Shown in pieces: positions 34,183 through 41,659 of a DNA stretch of 64,000 nucleotides (position 1 is the first letter of the stretch; each line of letters opens with the position of its first letter). Made by a program: the position numbers and the translations under genes. The notes under the pieces were generated by a model. It had not been told where the DNA came from. It did not search any database and was given only the letters and a program-made list of their open reading frames with translations. This DNA is from UBA3824 sp017541145 (GTDB lineage: Bacteria > Bacteroidota > Bacteroidia > Bacteroidales > UBA3824), in NCBI GenBank assembly GCA_947168365.1, contig CAMVLO010000001.1:62001-126000 (forward strand), written 5' to 3'.

Positions 34183-34912
34183 ACTTCAACTTATAGAAAA
34201 ACCTGAGGAACTAACCGACGAAGTACAGCAACAACTGACTTCCGAGTTCAAGGCAGACCATCGTAAATGCGTATGGAAAAAGCCATACATCGAAAAAGCA
34301 TTACTTAAAATGTCGCATAACAAATGCGCCTATTCTGAGCAATATATAAATCGAGAAAGCGCATATATGGAAATTGACCATTTTAAATGCAAAGATTTGT
34401 ACGAAGATTGTGTTGTAGAATGGGGTAATCTTCTGCCTTCATGTCAAAAATGTAATAGAACCAAATGGAAACATGACGTTGTATCAGAACCAATTGTTAA
34501 TCCTCTGACCGATACACCAAAAGAGTTTCTATACGTTAAAGCATTTAAATATTATCCTCGCGATAAAAAAGGAGAAACAACAATAGACGTACTTGGCATA
34601 AACGACAGAATACTCCTTACAAATCCAAGGGCTGAATTAGGATTCAAAATAGCTGATAATATTGGCAATTTGTTTGAGTTACTGAAATCTGCATCAACAC
34701 CAAGGAAACAAAACAATACTCTATCCAAAATAAAATCAGCATTGGAAGAATGTGGACCGACTTTTGAATATTCCGCCGTCATCTCCACCTATATTCTCTA
34801 TGAAGACGAAACCTACCAAGATTTGGAAAAATATCTCAAAAACAATAATTTATGGGATAATGATTTTGAAAAAATAAAACAAACATTGTCGGAAATAGCA
34901 ATGCCCCAATAA
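34175..34912 (+). CDS. PtuB-like HNH endonuclease (Septu-type defence)
   Basis: The 245-residue protein has an HNH core at about 45-100: HNKCAYSEQYI, MEIDHFKC, then WGNLLPSCQKCNRTKWKHD and PIVNPLTD. This is the arrangement seen in PtuB and retron-linked HNH proteins (H-N-H with a Cys-rich knuckle). The first knuckle has a single Cys before YSE rather than CxxC, so metal binding may be partial. Translational overlap with the ATPase gene (8 bp) indicates one functional unit. The C-terminal 130 residues are helical and unrecognised. From 34913 to 35028 I see no feature. Confidence 0.7.
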   Translation: MIKLQLIEKPEELTDEVQQQLTSEFKADHRKCVWKKPYIEKALLKMSHNKCAYSEQYINRESAYMEIDHFKCKDLYEDCVVEWGNLLPSCQKCNRTKWKHDVVSEPIVNPLTDTPKEFLYVKAFKYYPRDKKGETTIDVLGINDRILLTNPRAELGFKIADNIGNLFELLKSASTPRKQNNTLSKIKSALEECGPTFEYSAVISTYILYEDETYQDLEKYLKNNNLWDNDFEKIKQTLSEIAMPQ

Positions 34913-35028
34913 TTGATTCTTATTATTGATATTCGTTGGCGAAATTAAAATTTATAATAAATCACAAAAATATTAGATAAAAAAGTTATATAATTAGAGA
35001 TACGCAAAAGAGTTGTAGTGCAAAATGT

Positions 35029-35106
35029 TTGTATGTCGTCAAACGTTTCAGGCGTTATTGGCTCAGCAGTTGCAGCAGGTATTTTGATTGCATTCTTGGG
35101 ATAAGA
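35029..35106 (+). pseudogene. second copy of the oadB 3' end (direct repeat, downstream copy)
   Basis: These bases repeat 32796-32873 and encode only the last ~24 residues of OadB (MSSNVSGVIGSAVAAGILIA...) up to the stop at 35102-35104, with no promoter or upstream frame. The segment is directly followed by a different, strong terminator (35134-35165). It probably represents the original end of oadB displaced by insertion of the cassette, or a remnant of a second oadB. Confidence 0.85.
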
Positions 35107-35133
35107 TTGATTATTACAAGTATTAAATAAAAA

Positions 35134-35165
35134 AAGGTTGCCGAACTCCTCGGCAACCTTTTTTT
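35134..35165 (+). terminator. terminator after the downstream oadB remnant
   Basis: AAGGTTGCCGA and TCGGCAACCTT form an 11-bp stem with an ACTCC loop and a T run. By position it looks like the ancestral oad operon terminator. Confidence 0.85.
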
Positions 35166-35503
35166 GTTAAAATATTTTCATTTGTAAGCAAATTCATATT
35201 CAATCCTATTTCGCTCAATTTCTTCGTTAGAGGGTTCAAGAGTTTTGTGTATGGTACGCATTTGTTCCAACTTTTGGTCTTTTGTAAAAAATCTTTTTGT
35301 TTATTAAAAAGTATATTTGAGTTGAGGATAATAAAATTAAGCCGTCAAAGAAACTTGGTGACAATTAATACGTATTTGTATTATCTACGCATTTTGTTAG
35401 AGAAACTGTAATCAAAAGTGTTATAATAATTTCTTTTTAATAGCCTTATTTTAAATGATTTCAAAAAAACTTACTATTTCTTTTGAAAATAATTGTCCAA
35501 AAA

Positions 35504-35535
35504 TTTGGAGGTTTCAAAAATTCGCTTTATCTTTG
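35504..35535 (+). promoter_or_regulatory. strong consensus promoter in a gene-free region
   Basis: TTTG (35504-35507), 20 bp and TATCTTTG (35528-35535). No coding gene starts downstream within 300 bp, so it most likely drives the small RNA listed next. The stretch 35166-35503 holds nothing else I can identify. Confidence 0.7.
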
Positions 35536-35540
35536 CATCA

Positions 35541-35616
35541 CTTAAATAATTTAAGTGTTTCATGTTATAAAATATTATTTAGTTGGGAGGCGTTGTGATA
35601 ACGACCTCCTTTTTTT
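35541..35616 (+). ncRNA. candidate ~75-nt small RNA
   Basis: It lies between the promoter above and a terminator (GGAGG 35586-35590 with CCTCC 35605-35609, extended by CGTT/AACG, then seven T). The 5' end carries a perfect palindrome, CACTTAAATAATTTAAGTG (35539-35557). It has no usable reading frame (ATG TTA TAA). It could be an sRNA or a prematurely terminated leader of the lipoprotein gene 290 bp downstream. Confidence 0.5.
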
Positions 35617-35793
35617 AATGCCCAAATTTTAAAACATCATAAAAGCTCAAATTTTCCCCTATTGTGACGTCTTTTTTATATTTTATTTATGGCGAGATGT
35701 TTCTTCTCTGTTTATTTTATTTGATATAAAATTGTTAAAAAACCTTAATAAAAAATTAATGCAAAAAGTGATACGTTTTGATTGTATCCTGAT

Positions 35794-35801
35794 TACATTT
35801 G
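35794..35801 (+). promoter_or_regulatory. possible -7 box for the small lipoprotein gene
   Basis: TACATTTG fits TAnnTTTG 101 bp before the start; the -33 region is not convincing. From 35617 to 35793 there is AT-rich sequence with nothing else visible. Confidence 0.35.
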
Positions 35802-35902
35802 CAGCGGTTTTACAAAAGGAAAATCTGTTTGTAAAATTTTGATTTATAAAAAGAAGGAAATTATTAATTTATATTCAATATCAACTAAAGTATTAAAAAC
35901 AA

Positions 35903-36136
35903 ATGAAAAAGTTATTTTTTGTAGCTGGTGTATCAGCAATGATGGCTCTCGCTTCATGCGCAGGCAATGGTTCTAACAACAATACAGTAAACGCTGATTC
36001 TACAAAAGCAGATACAGCAAAAGTAGAAGCTACAGTTGCTCCTGCTGAAGATACTACAGCAAAAGCAGAAGCTCCATCAGCATCAGTAGAAGGAGAGCAA
36101 GTTGATTCAACAGCTGCTGTTAACAACGCTCAATAA
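35903..36136 (+). CDS. small Ala/Thr/Ser-rich lipoprotein
   Basis: This 77-residue protein has a lipoprotein signal with the lipobox ending at C19 (LASC). The remaining ~58 residues are low-complexity and acidic (Ala, Asp, Thr, Glu), probably an unfolded surface or periplasmic tail. I do not recognise a domain. Codon use is strongly biased to a few triplets (GCT/GCA, ACA), as in highly expressed genes. It is followed by a bidirectional terminator. Confidence 0.7.
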   Translation: MKKLFFVAGVSAMMALASCAGNGSNNNTVNADSTKADTAKVEATVAPAEDTTAKAEAPSASVEGEQVDSTAAVNNAQ

Positions 36137-36180
36137 TTGTTGTTACGGTAAAATTTGGAATTAATTCTCCATATTATTGC

Positions 36181-36214
36181 AAAAGCCGGATTTTTTCAAC
36201 AAAGTCCGGCTTTT
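36181..36214. terminator. bidirectional terminator
   Basis: AAAAGCCGGA and TCCGGCTTTT pair around a 14-nt loop. It serves the small lipoprotein gene on plus and the fusion helicase gene on minus. Confidence 0.8.
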
Positions 36215-36215
36215 G

Positions 36216-39200
36216 TTATTTTTGAAGTTGTACTCTTCTAAAATTCAATAACGGTAAAATTATTGCGTATTCTTTTTCGTCGTCTTTGCAAAACCATGAT
36301 AGTACAAAACGAATTTTTGCTGTAAAGGGTTCATAACCAATCTTTTGATAGGCTGATAATTTTTCCGTAAAAGCTTTGGAAAATTTCATAATTTCAAAGT
36401 TTTGGTGATATAAGGTTTCTCCTTTAATATCAAGTTTTTGACCGCTCATTAATTTCAAAATTTCCAATTTCTTGTCTTTGAAGAATTTAAGATTTATATC
36501 CTTGTGAGTAAGCGCAACTATCAATTCTTCAGGACGTTCGTATTCCGTATTGTCAGTTGTAAAACTTGTAGACATCGGTTGTAAAAAATCCAAATTGTTT
36601 GAATTGTAATGGATATTTAGAAATCTTTTAGCACGTGTAAAACCGACATATAACCTTCGTTTGTCTTCGTCTGTGTTGATACTCAGATTGTTGAGGTACA
36701 TAAAAACGTGGTCGAATTCGCGGCCTTTGGCTTTGTGAATTGTGGATACCATTACTATCGATTTTTCTGTTTTAACAAAATCTTCCAACGATGATTCTCT
36801 CAGAAATACTACAAAATCAGTAAGATATTTGTCTTTATAATTGTTTTCAAAAGCTGTGATGATATCCAAAACCAAATGCAAGCATCCGCTTTGTAAATAT
36901 TTTTCTGTTAATGTGTTTTTTGCTTTTTCCCATATTTCTGTGCTTATTTTGGGCGTTACAAGATTCTTTTTCAATGTTTTAACGAAGAATTTTAATTCCG
37001 CAATATTTGTAAGGTCAAAACCGACATTGCTTTGTATTAGTTTGCATTGAATTTTGTTTTTTAACAATATACCCAAAATAGCAAGAGCTTCTTGATTTGT
37101 GGAAGTCAAAACGGCGCAAGTTCCGCTTTGATAGTTGGTAATCAAATCGTTGACTACTGCATTTTCAAAACTGTTTTTACAAGTATGCTTTACCAATGTT
37201 ACTTTTCCATTGTCTGAATTTTTTGATACAATTGGAATTGTTTTCATGCGTTGATTGATTGTTGTAACAAATCGATTAGCAAAGTCAACTATCTGAACCG
37301 CAGACCGATAATTTTCTACCAGTTCGTAATTTGTGGCTTTATATTTTTGTATCATTTGCGCCAAATATTCCGATGATGAACCTCTGAACTGATAGATATT
37401 TTGATCATCGTCGCCAACTGCTATTACTCTCAGATTATCATTGTTTTCTATTAAGGCTTCTACCAACGCAAATTCATTTTTGTCCATGTCTTGCGCTTCG
37501 TCGATTACAAGAACTTTTTTTGTGATTTTGTTTTGTTCTACTTCGTGATTCCTTATCATTTCTGAGGCTTTGAAAACTACGTCGGCAGATTCTTCTATTT
37601 TACCGATTTGACCAATCAAATCAAAACAATACGAATGAAACGTTTTGATTTCCACAAAGTTGGCAACATTTCCCATCAATTTACAAAGTCGTGATTTAAA
37701 TTCCAATGCCGCAGCACGTGAAAATGTCAACATCAAAAGTTGTTCGTGTTTGATATCCTCCAAAAGAAGTAATGATGCAAGTTTATGAACCAAAACTCGT
37801 GTTTTTCCACTGCCCGGACCTGCCGAAACCACGATATGTGGCGAAGTGTTATCGTCTATGATTTCTTTTTGTTTAATTGACAGTGTTTCAAATAGTTCCT
37901 TGTATCTTTTGGGCGTGATATTCCGCTCTATTTCTTTCAATCGTTCTTGTGTAAAGTATCTTGCTAAAAATTTCTTGTAGTCAAGATTGAAATAATCTTT
38001 TACAAAGTTTAACGCGTCATTGTAATTCTTTACCATCATATTTGCAAATTCACCTACGATATGGATTTGTTGAATTTTTTGACTGTAAAATTCGTCCATT
38101 TGTTTGTAATCTTCTTTGGTGTATTGCTGACGATTGTTTAGGTTTAAACGGTTGATATTTAGACCCATATAAATTACAAGAAATCCGCCTTCCAATTTCA
38201 TAGAGTTGATTTTTGCTAAAAACAGTAATGATTCTTCTACGTCGGAAATTTCGGCTTCAAATTCTTTGTAAAGTGAGTTGTTATAATTATTTAGTAATTC
38301 AATTATCGAAAATAGTATCAAATTGTTGTCAGAATTGTTGGTTGCGGTGTAACGTTCCAACAAAAAACTGATAATAAAAGATGACATCGCAAACATCTTT
38401 CTCTGTTTTTCACGCAGCAATGCTAATGGAATTTGTGGTATAATTAGCACTGTATCAGACGATTCTTGTGACAATTTGATGTATGATTTTATTTTCCAAA
38501 ACAATAAAATCGTTTTGATGTTTTTTACATTTGATGCAAGTTTCAGTTTCTCTGCTTCTTCGTTTAATTGTTTGATATTAAATGTGTTGCCCTCTTGTAT
38601 TAAGTTGTCCAAGATAAAGAAATCCAAATCGTAAAATGCTTTCAAAATTTTTTGAGTTTCTTTTGGTGAGTTGATATACGCAGAGAGGTCGCGGTCGTCT
38701 TTCAAGATTTTTTCTTGTCGCATGGTTTGAACAGCCGAAATTACGTTTTCTTTTGTAATTCCGAGTGTATCAGCGAGATAATCAATACGACTTTCTGCAT
38801 CATCGTTTCCTGCACGAGCAACATATTTGCTTGAAATTAAGGATTTTATGATTCGTTTTGCATTTTCTTTGCTACTGTCGGTCAAAAATAATTTTGATTC
38901 ATTGATTTTGTTTGCTGCTTCATCGAAGTTTTTTGCTAAAATACTTGTAGCGTAAACGTGCGGCGAATTTTTGCCGCGTTGGATATAACCGGCGTTTTCA
39001 AGTGCTTGCAACGCAGTTTTTACGCGAGTTTCTACATCGCTTACTTCGTAGTCCCAGCCGGCAGCTCTGGCAATTTCCAATGCTGACGAACAGAATGATT
39101 TGCGGTATCTGGTTTGATTTTTTATTGCTTTCCAAACTTGATTGATTTCGGCACACGAAATTTTGGTTTGGTTGTTCAAAATGAAATGTTTATCCAAATC

Positions 39201-40967
39201 ATTGTTGTTGTAAAGTACAAAACATTCGGCTTCAAGATTCGGATCACGACCTGCACGTCCGGCTTCTTGTACATAATTTTCGAGTGAATCAGAGATGTCG
39301 TAATGGATTACTAATTTTACATTTGATTTGTCAACACCCATGCCGAATGCCGAGGTTGCCACCATTACTTGTACTTTGTCTGAAATAAATGCATCTTGAT
39401 TTTTTTGTTTTTCTTTCGGCTCCATTTTCCCGTTGAAAGCCAATGATTTGATGCCGTCTCTTGTTAGTTTTTCTGCAAGTAAAATTGTTCGTTTTGTTCT
39501 TGATACATAGACAATTGTCGGACAATTTTTTGTTTCAATCAAGTCTCTTAATGTTGTATATTTTTCTTCTTCGGTTTCTTTGAAAAGTACTTGGTAACGA
39601 AGATTGGTACGAGATGCTGTTGTTGCAAATATTTTGAGTTCGATATTGAGTTTTGTTTTGAAATAGTCTTTGATATCCGATACTACCTTTTGTTTTGCTG
39701 TGGCAGTAAAACACGATACAGGGATGCTTTTACATTTCTTTTTCTGTGCTAACTCTCTGATATAGTCGCCAATATAGAGATAGTCAACACGAAAATCCTG
39801 TCCCCATGCGCTGAAACAATGTGCTTCATCAATTACAAATCTTGCAATCTGACGTTTTAGTAACAATGTTTCAATAGTTTTGCTTCTGAGTGATTCCGGC
39901 GAGATATACAACAATGAAGCTACTCCGGATTCTACTCTTTCGATAGCCTCTTGCCGTTCAAGCGGACTTAATAATCCGTTTATTGTAACAGCGTCGGCAA
40001 TTCCGCGTTTTTCGAGATTGTCAACTTGGTCTTTCATAAGCGATTGCAACGGCGATATTACAACTGTTAACGCCCTTTCCGTGATTCCTGAAATCAGAGC
40101 CGGAAGTTGAAATGTCAGACTTTTGCCGCCGCCGGTTGGAAAAATTGCAAGTAATGACATGTTTTCAACAGCGGCTTTTACTGCATTTTGTTGCAACGGT
40201 TCGCCGCCGTAAGTTCTAAAATTGTCAAAACCAAAAATCTTTTTCAGATGAACCGACGGGTTGAGCAATTGATTGCAATATTCACAATATCCGCATGGCG
40301 TATTCCTTAGAATTTTTATAACTGTTTCTACCATAGGATATTGCAGATGAACCCAATATGGAATAATTGAGTTTTTGTCTTTCGTGGTAATAATTGCGAG
40401 AGTATAAGCAAGTGCAACCGGCGAATTATTAATCAGAGTTTCTATTGGCGCATTTTTACAAATTTTACCGTCAAAATAGTTTGTAATCAACTGATAAACA
40501 TCTTCTTGCGGGGTGCAATTGTTGTACACGAAAAATCCGTTGAATTCATCTTTTGTGTACAGAAGATCTATTAAGATGTTTCTGTAGTTTTGATTCAACG
40601 ATTGAAACGCATTTACTTCGTCATAAAACAATTCCTTAGCCTTGATTGCATCATTCAGAGGATTGGAAAGTTCGTCAGATATAATTTTGTCGTCCTTCAA
40701 AAGTTTATGGTACGGCTTTTCCGGAAATAGCAACGGCGAAAAATATAATGTATCAATTAGATACGTGTCTTTAGCACGATTGAAGTAATTGGAATCGTGA
40801 TGACAAATATTATGACCGCAAATAAATTTGAAATCTTTAATGAAATTTTCAAAATCTGAACTTTGTGAAGTGTGTAAAGTTTTTCCGTCCATAGAAACCG
40901 CACCAAAGTCCAAAACCTTTTTTGTTTGCGGATTTACCTCAAGATCGATAAAAACAACACTTTGCAT
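36216..40967 (-). CDS. exonuclease-RecQ-UvrD fusion helicase
   Basis: The ATG at 40967 (MQSVVFIDLEVN; 1583 residues) is chosen over an ATT 39 bp upstream. Domain 1 (about 1-170) is a DEDD-type 3'-5' exonuclease with FIDLEVN and FICGHNICHHDSNYF; the final His motif looks replaced by Ser in SNPLNDA. Domain 2 (about 255-600) is a RecQ helicase: FPTGGGKSLTFQLPA, IDEAHCFSAWGQDF, TSAFGMGVDKSNV and QEAGRAGRD. Domain 3 (about 1030-1500) is a UvrD/Rep SF1 helicase: VSAGPGSGKTRVLV, VIDEAQDMD, VGDDDQNIYQFRG and YVGFTRAKRFL. It probably processes recombination or stalled-fork structures. The promoter is exact. Confidence 0.88.
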   Translation of the reverse strand: MQSVVFIDLEVNPQTKKVLDFGAVSMDGKTLHTSQSSDFENFIKDFKFICGHNICHHDSNYFNRAKDTYLIDTLYFSPLLFPEKPYHKLLKDDKIISDELSNPLNDAIKAKELFYDEVNAFQSLNQNYRNILIDLLYTKDEFNGFFVYNNCTPQEDVYQLITNYFDGKICKNAPIETLINNSPVALAYTLAIITTKDKNSIIPYWVHLQYPMVETVIKILRNTPCGYCEYCNQLLNPSVHLKKIFGFDNFRTYGGEPLQQNAVKAAVENMSLLAIFPTGGGKSLTFQLPALISGITERALTVVISPLQSLMKDQVDNLEKRGIADAVTINGLLSPLERQEAIERVESGVASLLYISPESLRSKTIETLLLKRQIARFVIDEAHCFSAWGQDFRVDYLYIGDYIRELAQKKKCKSIPVSCFTATAKQKVVSDIKDYFKTKLNIELKIFATTASRTNLRYQVLFKETEEEKYTTLRDLIETKNCPTIVYVSRTKRTILLAEKLTRDGIKSLAFNGKMEPKEKQKNQDAFISDKVQVMVATSAFGMGVDKSNVKLVIHYDISDSLENYVQEAGRAGRDPNLEAECFVLYNNNDLDKHFILNNQTKISCAEINQVWKAIKNQTRYRKSFCSSALEIARAAGWDYEVSDVETRVKTALQALENAGYIQRGKNSPHVYATSILAKNFDEAANKINESKLFLTDSSKENAKRIIKSLISSKYVARAGNDDAESRIDYLADTLGITKENVISAVQTMRQEKILKDDRDLSAYINSPKETQKILKAFYDLDFFILDNLIQEGNTFNIKQLNEEAEKLKLASNVKNIKTILLFWKIKSYIKLSQESSDTVLIIPQIPLALLREKQRKMFAMSSFIISFLLERYTATNNSDNNLILFSIIELLNNYNNSLYKEFEAEISDVEESLLFLAKINSMKLEGGFLVIYMGLNINRLNLNNRQQYTKEDYKQMDEFYSQKIQQIHIVGEFANMMVKNYNDALNFVKDYFNLDYKKFLARYFTQERLKEIERNITPKRYKELFETLSIKQKEIIDDNTSPHIVVSAGPGSGKTRVLVHKLASLLLLEDIKHEQLLMLTFSRAAALEFKSRLCKLMGNVANFVEIKTFHSYCFDLIGQIGKIEESADVVFKASEMIRNHEVEQNKITKKVLVIDEAQDMDKNEFALVEALIENNDNLRVIAVGDDDQNIYQFRGSSSEYLAQMIQKYKATNYELVENYRSAVQIVDFANRFVTTINQRMKTIPIVSKNSDNGKVTLVKHTCKNSFENAVVNDLITNYQSGTCAVLTSTNQEALAILGILLKNKIQCKLIQSNVGFDLTNIAELKFFVKTLKKNLVTPKISTEIWEKAKNTLTEKYLQSGCLHLVLDIITAFENNYKDKYLTDFVVFLRESSLEDFVKTEKSIVMVSTIHKAKGREFDHVFMYLNNLSINTDEDKRRLYVGFTRAKRFLNIHYNSNNLDFLQPMSTSFTTDNTEYERPEELIVALTHKDINLKFFKDKKLEILKLMSGQKLDIKGETLYHQNFEIMKFSKAFTEKLSAYQKIGYEPFTAKIRFVLSWFCKDDEKEYAIILPLLNFRRVQLQK

Positions 40968-40993
40968 AAATATTGAATTTTGAGTTAATAGTG

Positions 40994-41024
40994 CAAATCT
41001 AATCAATAATTTTTAAAAATACAA
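40994..41024 (-). promoter_or_regulatory. promoter of the fusion helicase gene
   Basis: On the minus strand, TTG (41024-41022), 20 bp and TAGATTTG (41001-40994), with the start codon 27 bp further on. Confidence 0.7.
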
Positions 41025-41185
41025 TAAGATTTTATGTTGTTTTTTGACATCGTTATATTTTTTTTGTTTTATCATAGTGTACATTTTATATTTTCCTCCT
41101 TCATTTTTCGTGAGTTTTATTTTTGTTGTAAGCAAAAAATGTTTTATTTTTGCGTTTAGAAAAATATTATTTTACTTGTTTTAAA

Positions 41186-41575
41186 ATGAAACTCAAAGAT
41201 AATGAACTTATTGCGATTACGCATCTCGCTTTTTATATTATTTCGGCAGATGGTATCGGTACCGACGAGGAATATTCTGCTATTAGTACTGAACTCTTAA
41301 CTTTCGGACTTTCTGACGAAGAAATCGTTTCTGTAATTGAAGCTTCTAATGCGATGTCTCTTGATGAAGCTGTCGCAATCGCTAAATCTATGAACGCGCC
41401 TCAAAAAACTTATGCTTGCTCGGTAATGGGTTTTATCGTGGCTTCCGACGGCGATATTGACGACGATGAAATGAAAGTTTGGGAAGAAATTGTTAATAAA
41501 TGCGGTTTCCCGGATATGAGCATTCACGAAGCTATTGAAAATGTTAACTTTGTAAATAAAAAGTTGGAAGAGTAG
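41186..41575 (+). CDS. TerB-like acidic protein
   Basis: The ATG at 41186 (MKLKDNELIAITHLAFYI, 129 residues) is preferred over 41150. The protein is all-helical and acidic, with two TerB-like halves: IISADGIGTDEEYSAIS and FIVASDGDIDDDEMKVWEEI. TerB domains bind metal through conserved acidic residues and occur in tellurite-resistance and stress clusters; the biochemical role is unclear. It stands alone and ends at a strong terminator. Confidence 0.7.
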   Translation: MKLKDNELIAITHLAFYIISADGIGTDEEYSAISTELLTFGLSDEEIVSVIEASNAMSLDEAVAIAKSMNAPQKTYACSVMGFIVASDGDIDDDEMKVWEEIVNKCGFPDMSIHEAIENVNFVNKKLEE

Positions 41576-41605
41576 GGTAGAACCTGCTTCCGCGATTTCT
41601 ATATA

Positions 41606-41645
41606 AAAAAGCCGAAAGTAATGGGTATTTACTTCCGGCTTTTTT
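41606..41645. terminator. bidirectional terminator
   Basis: AAAAAAGCCGAAAGTAA faces TTACTTCCGGCTTTTT (one mismatch), serving both the TerB-like gene and the convergent GH97 gene. Confidence 0.75.
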
Positions 41646-41659
41646 CTTTGACTTTGTTT

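Noticed and set aside
32986..34912. Retron with ATPase/HNH effectors
   Set aside because: No reverse transcriptase gene or msr/msd-like RNA is present between the repeats.
36216..41006. Start of the fusion helicase at 41006
   Set aside because: That start would be ATT and would overlap the -7 box of a consensus promoter; the ATG at 40967 begins directly at the exonuclease strand.
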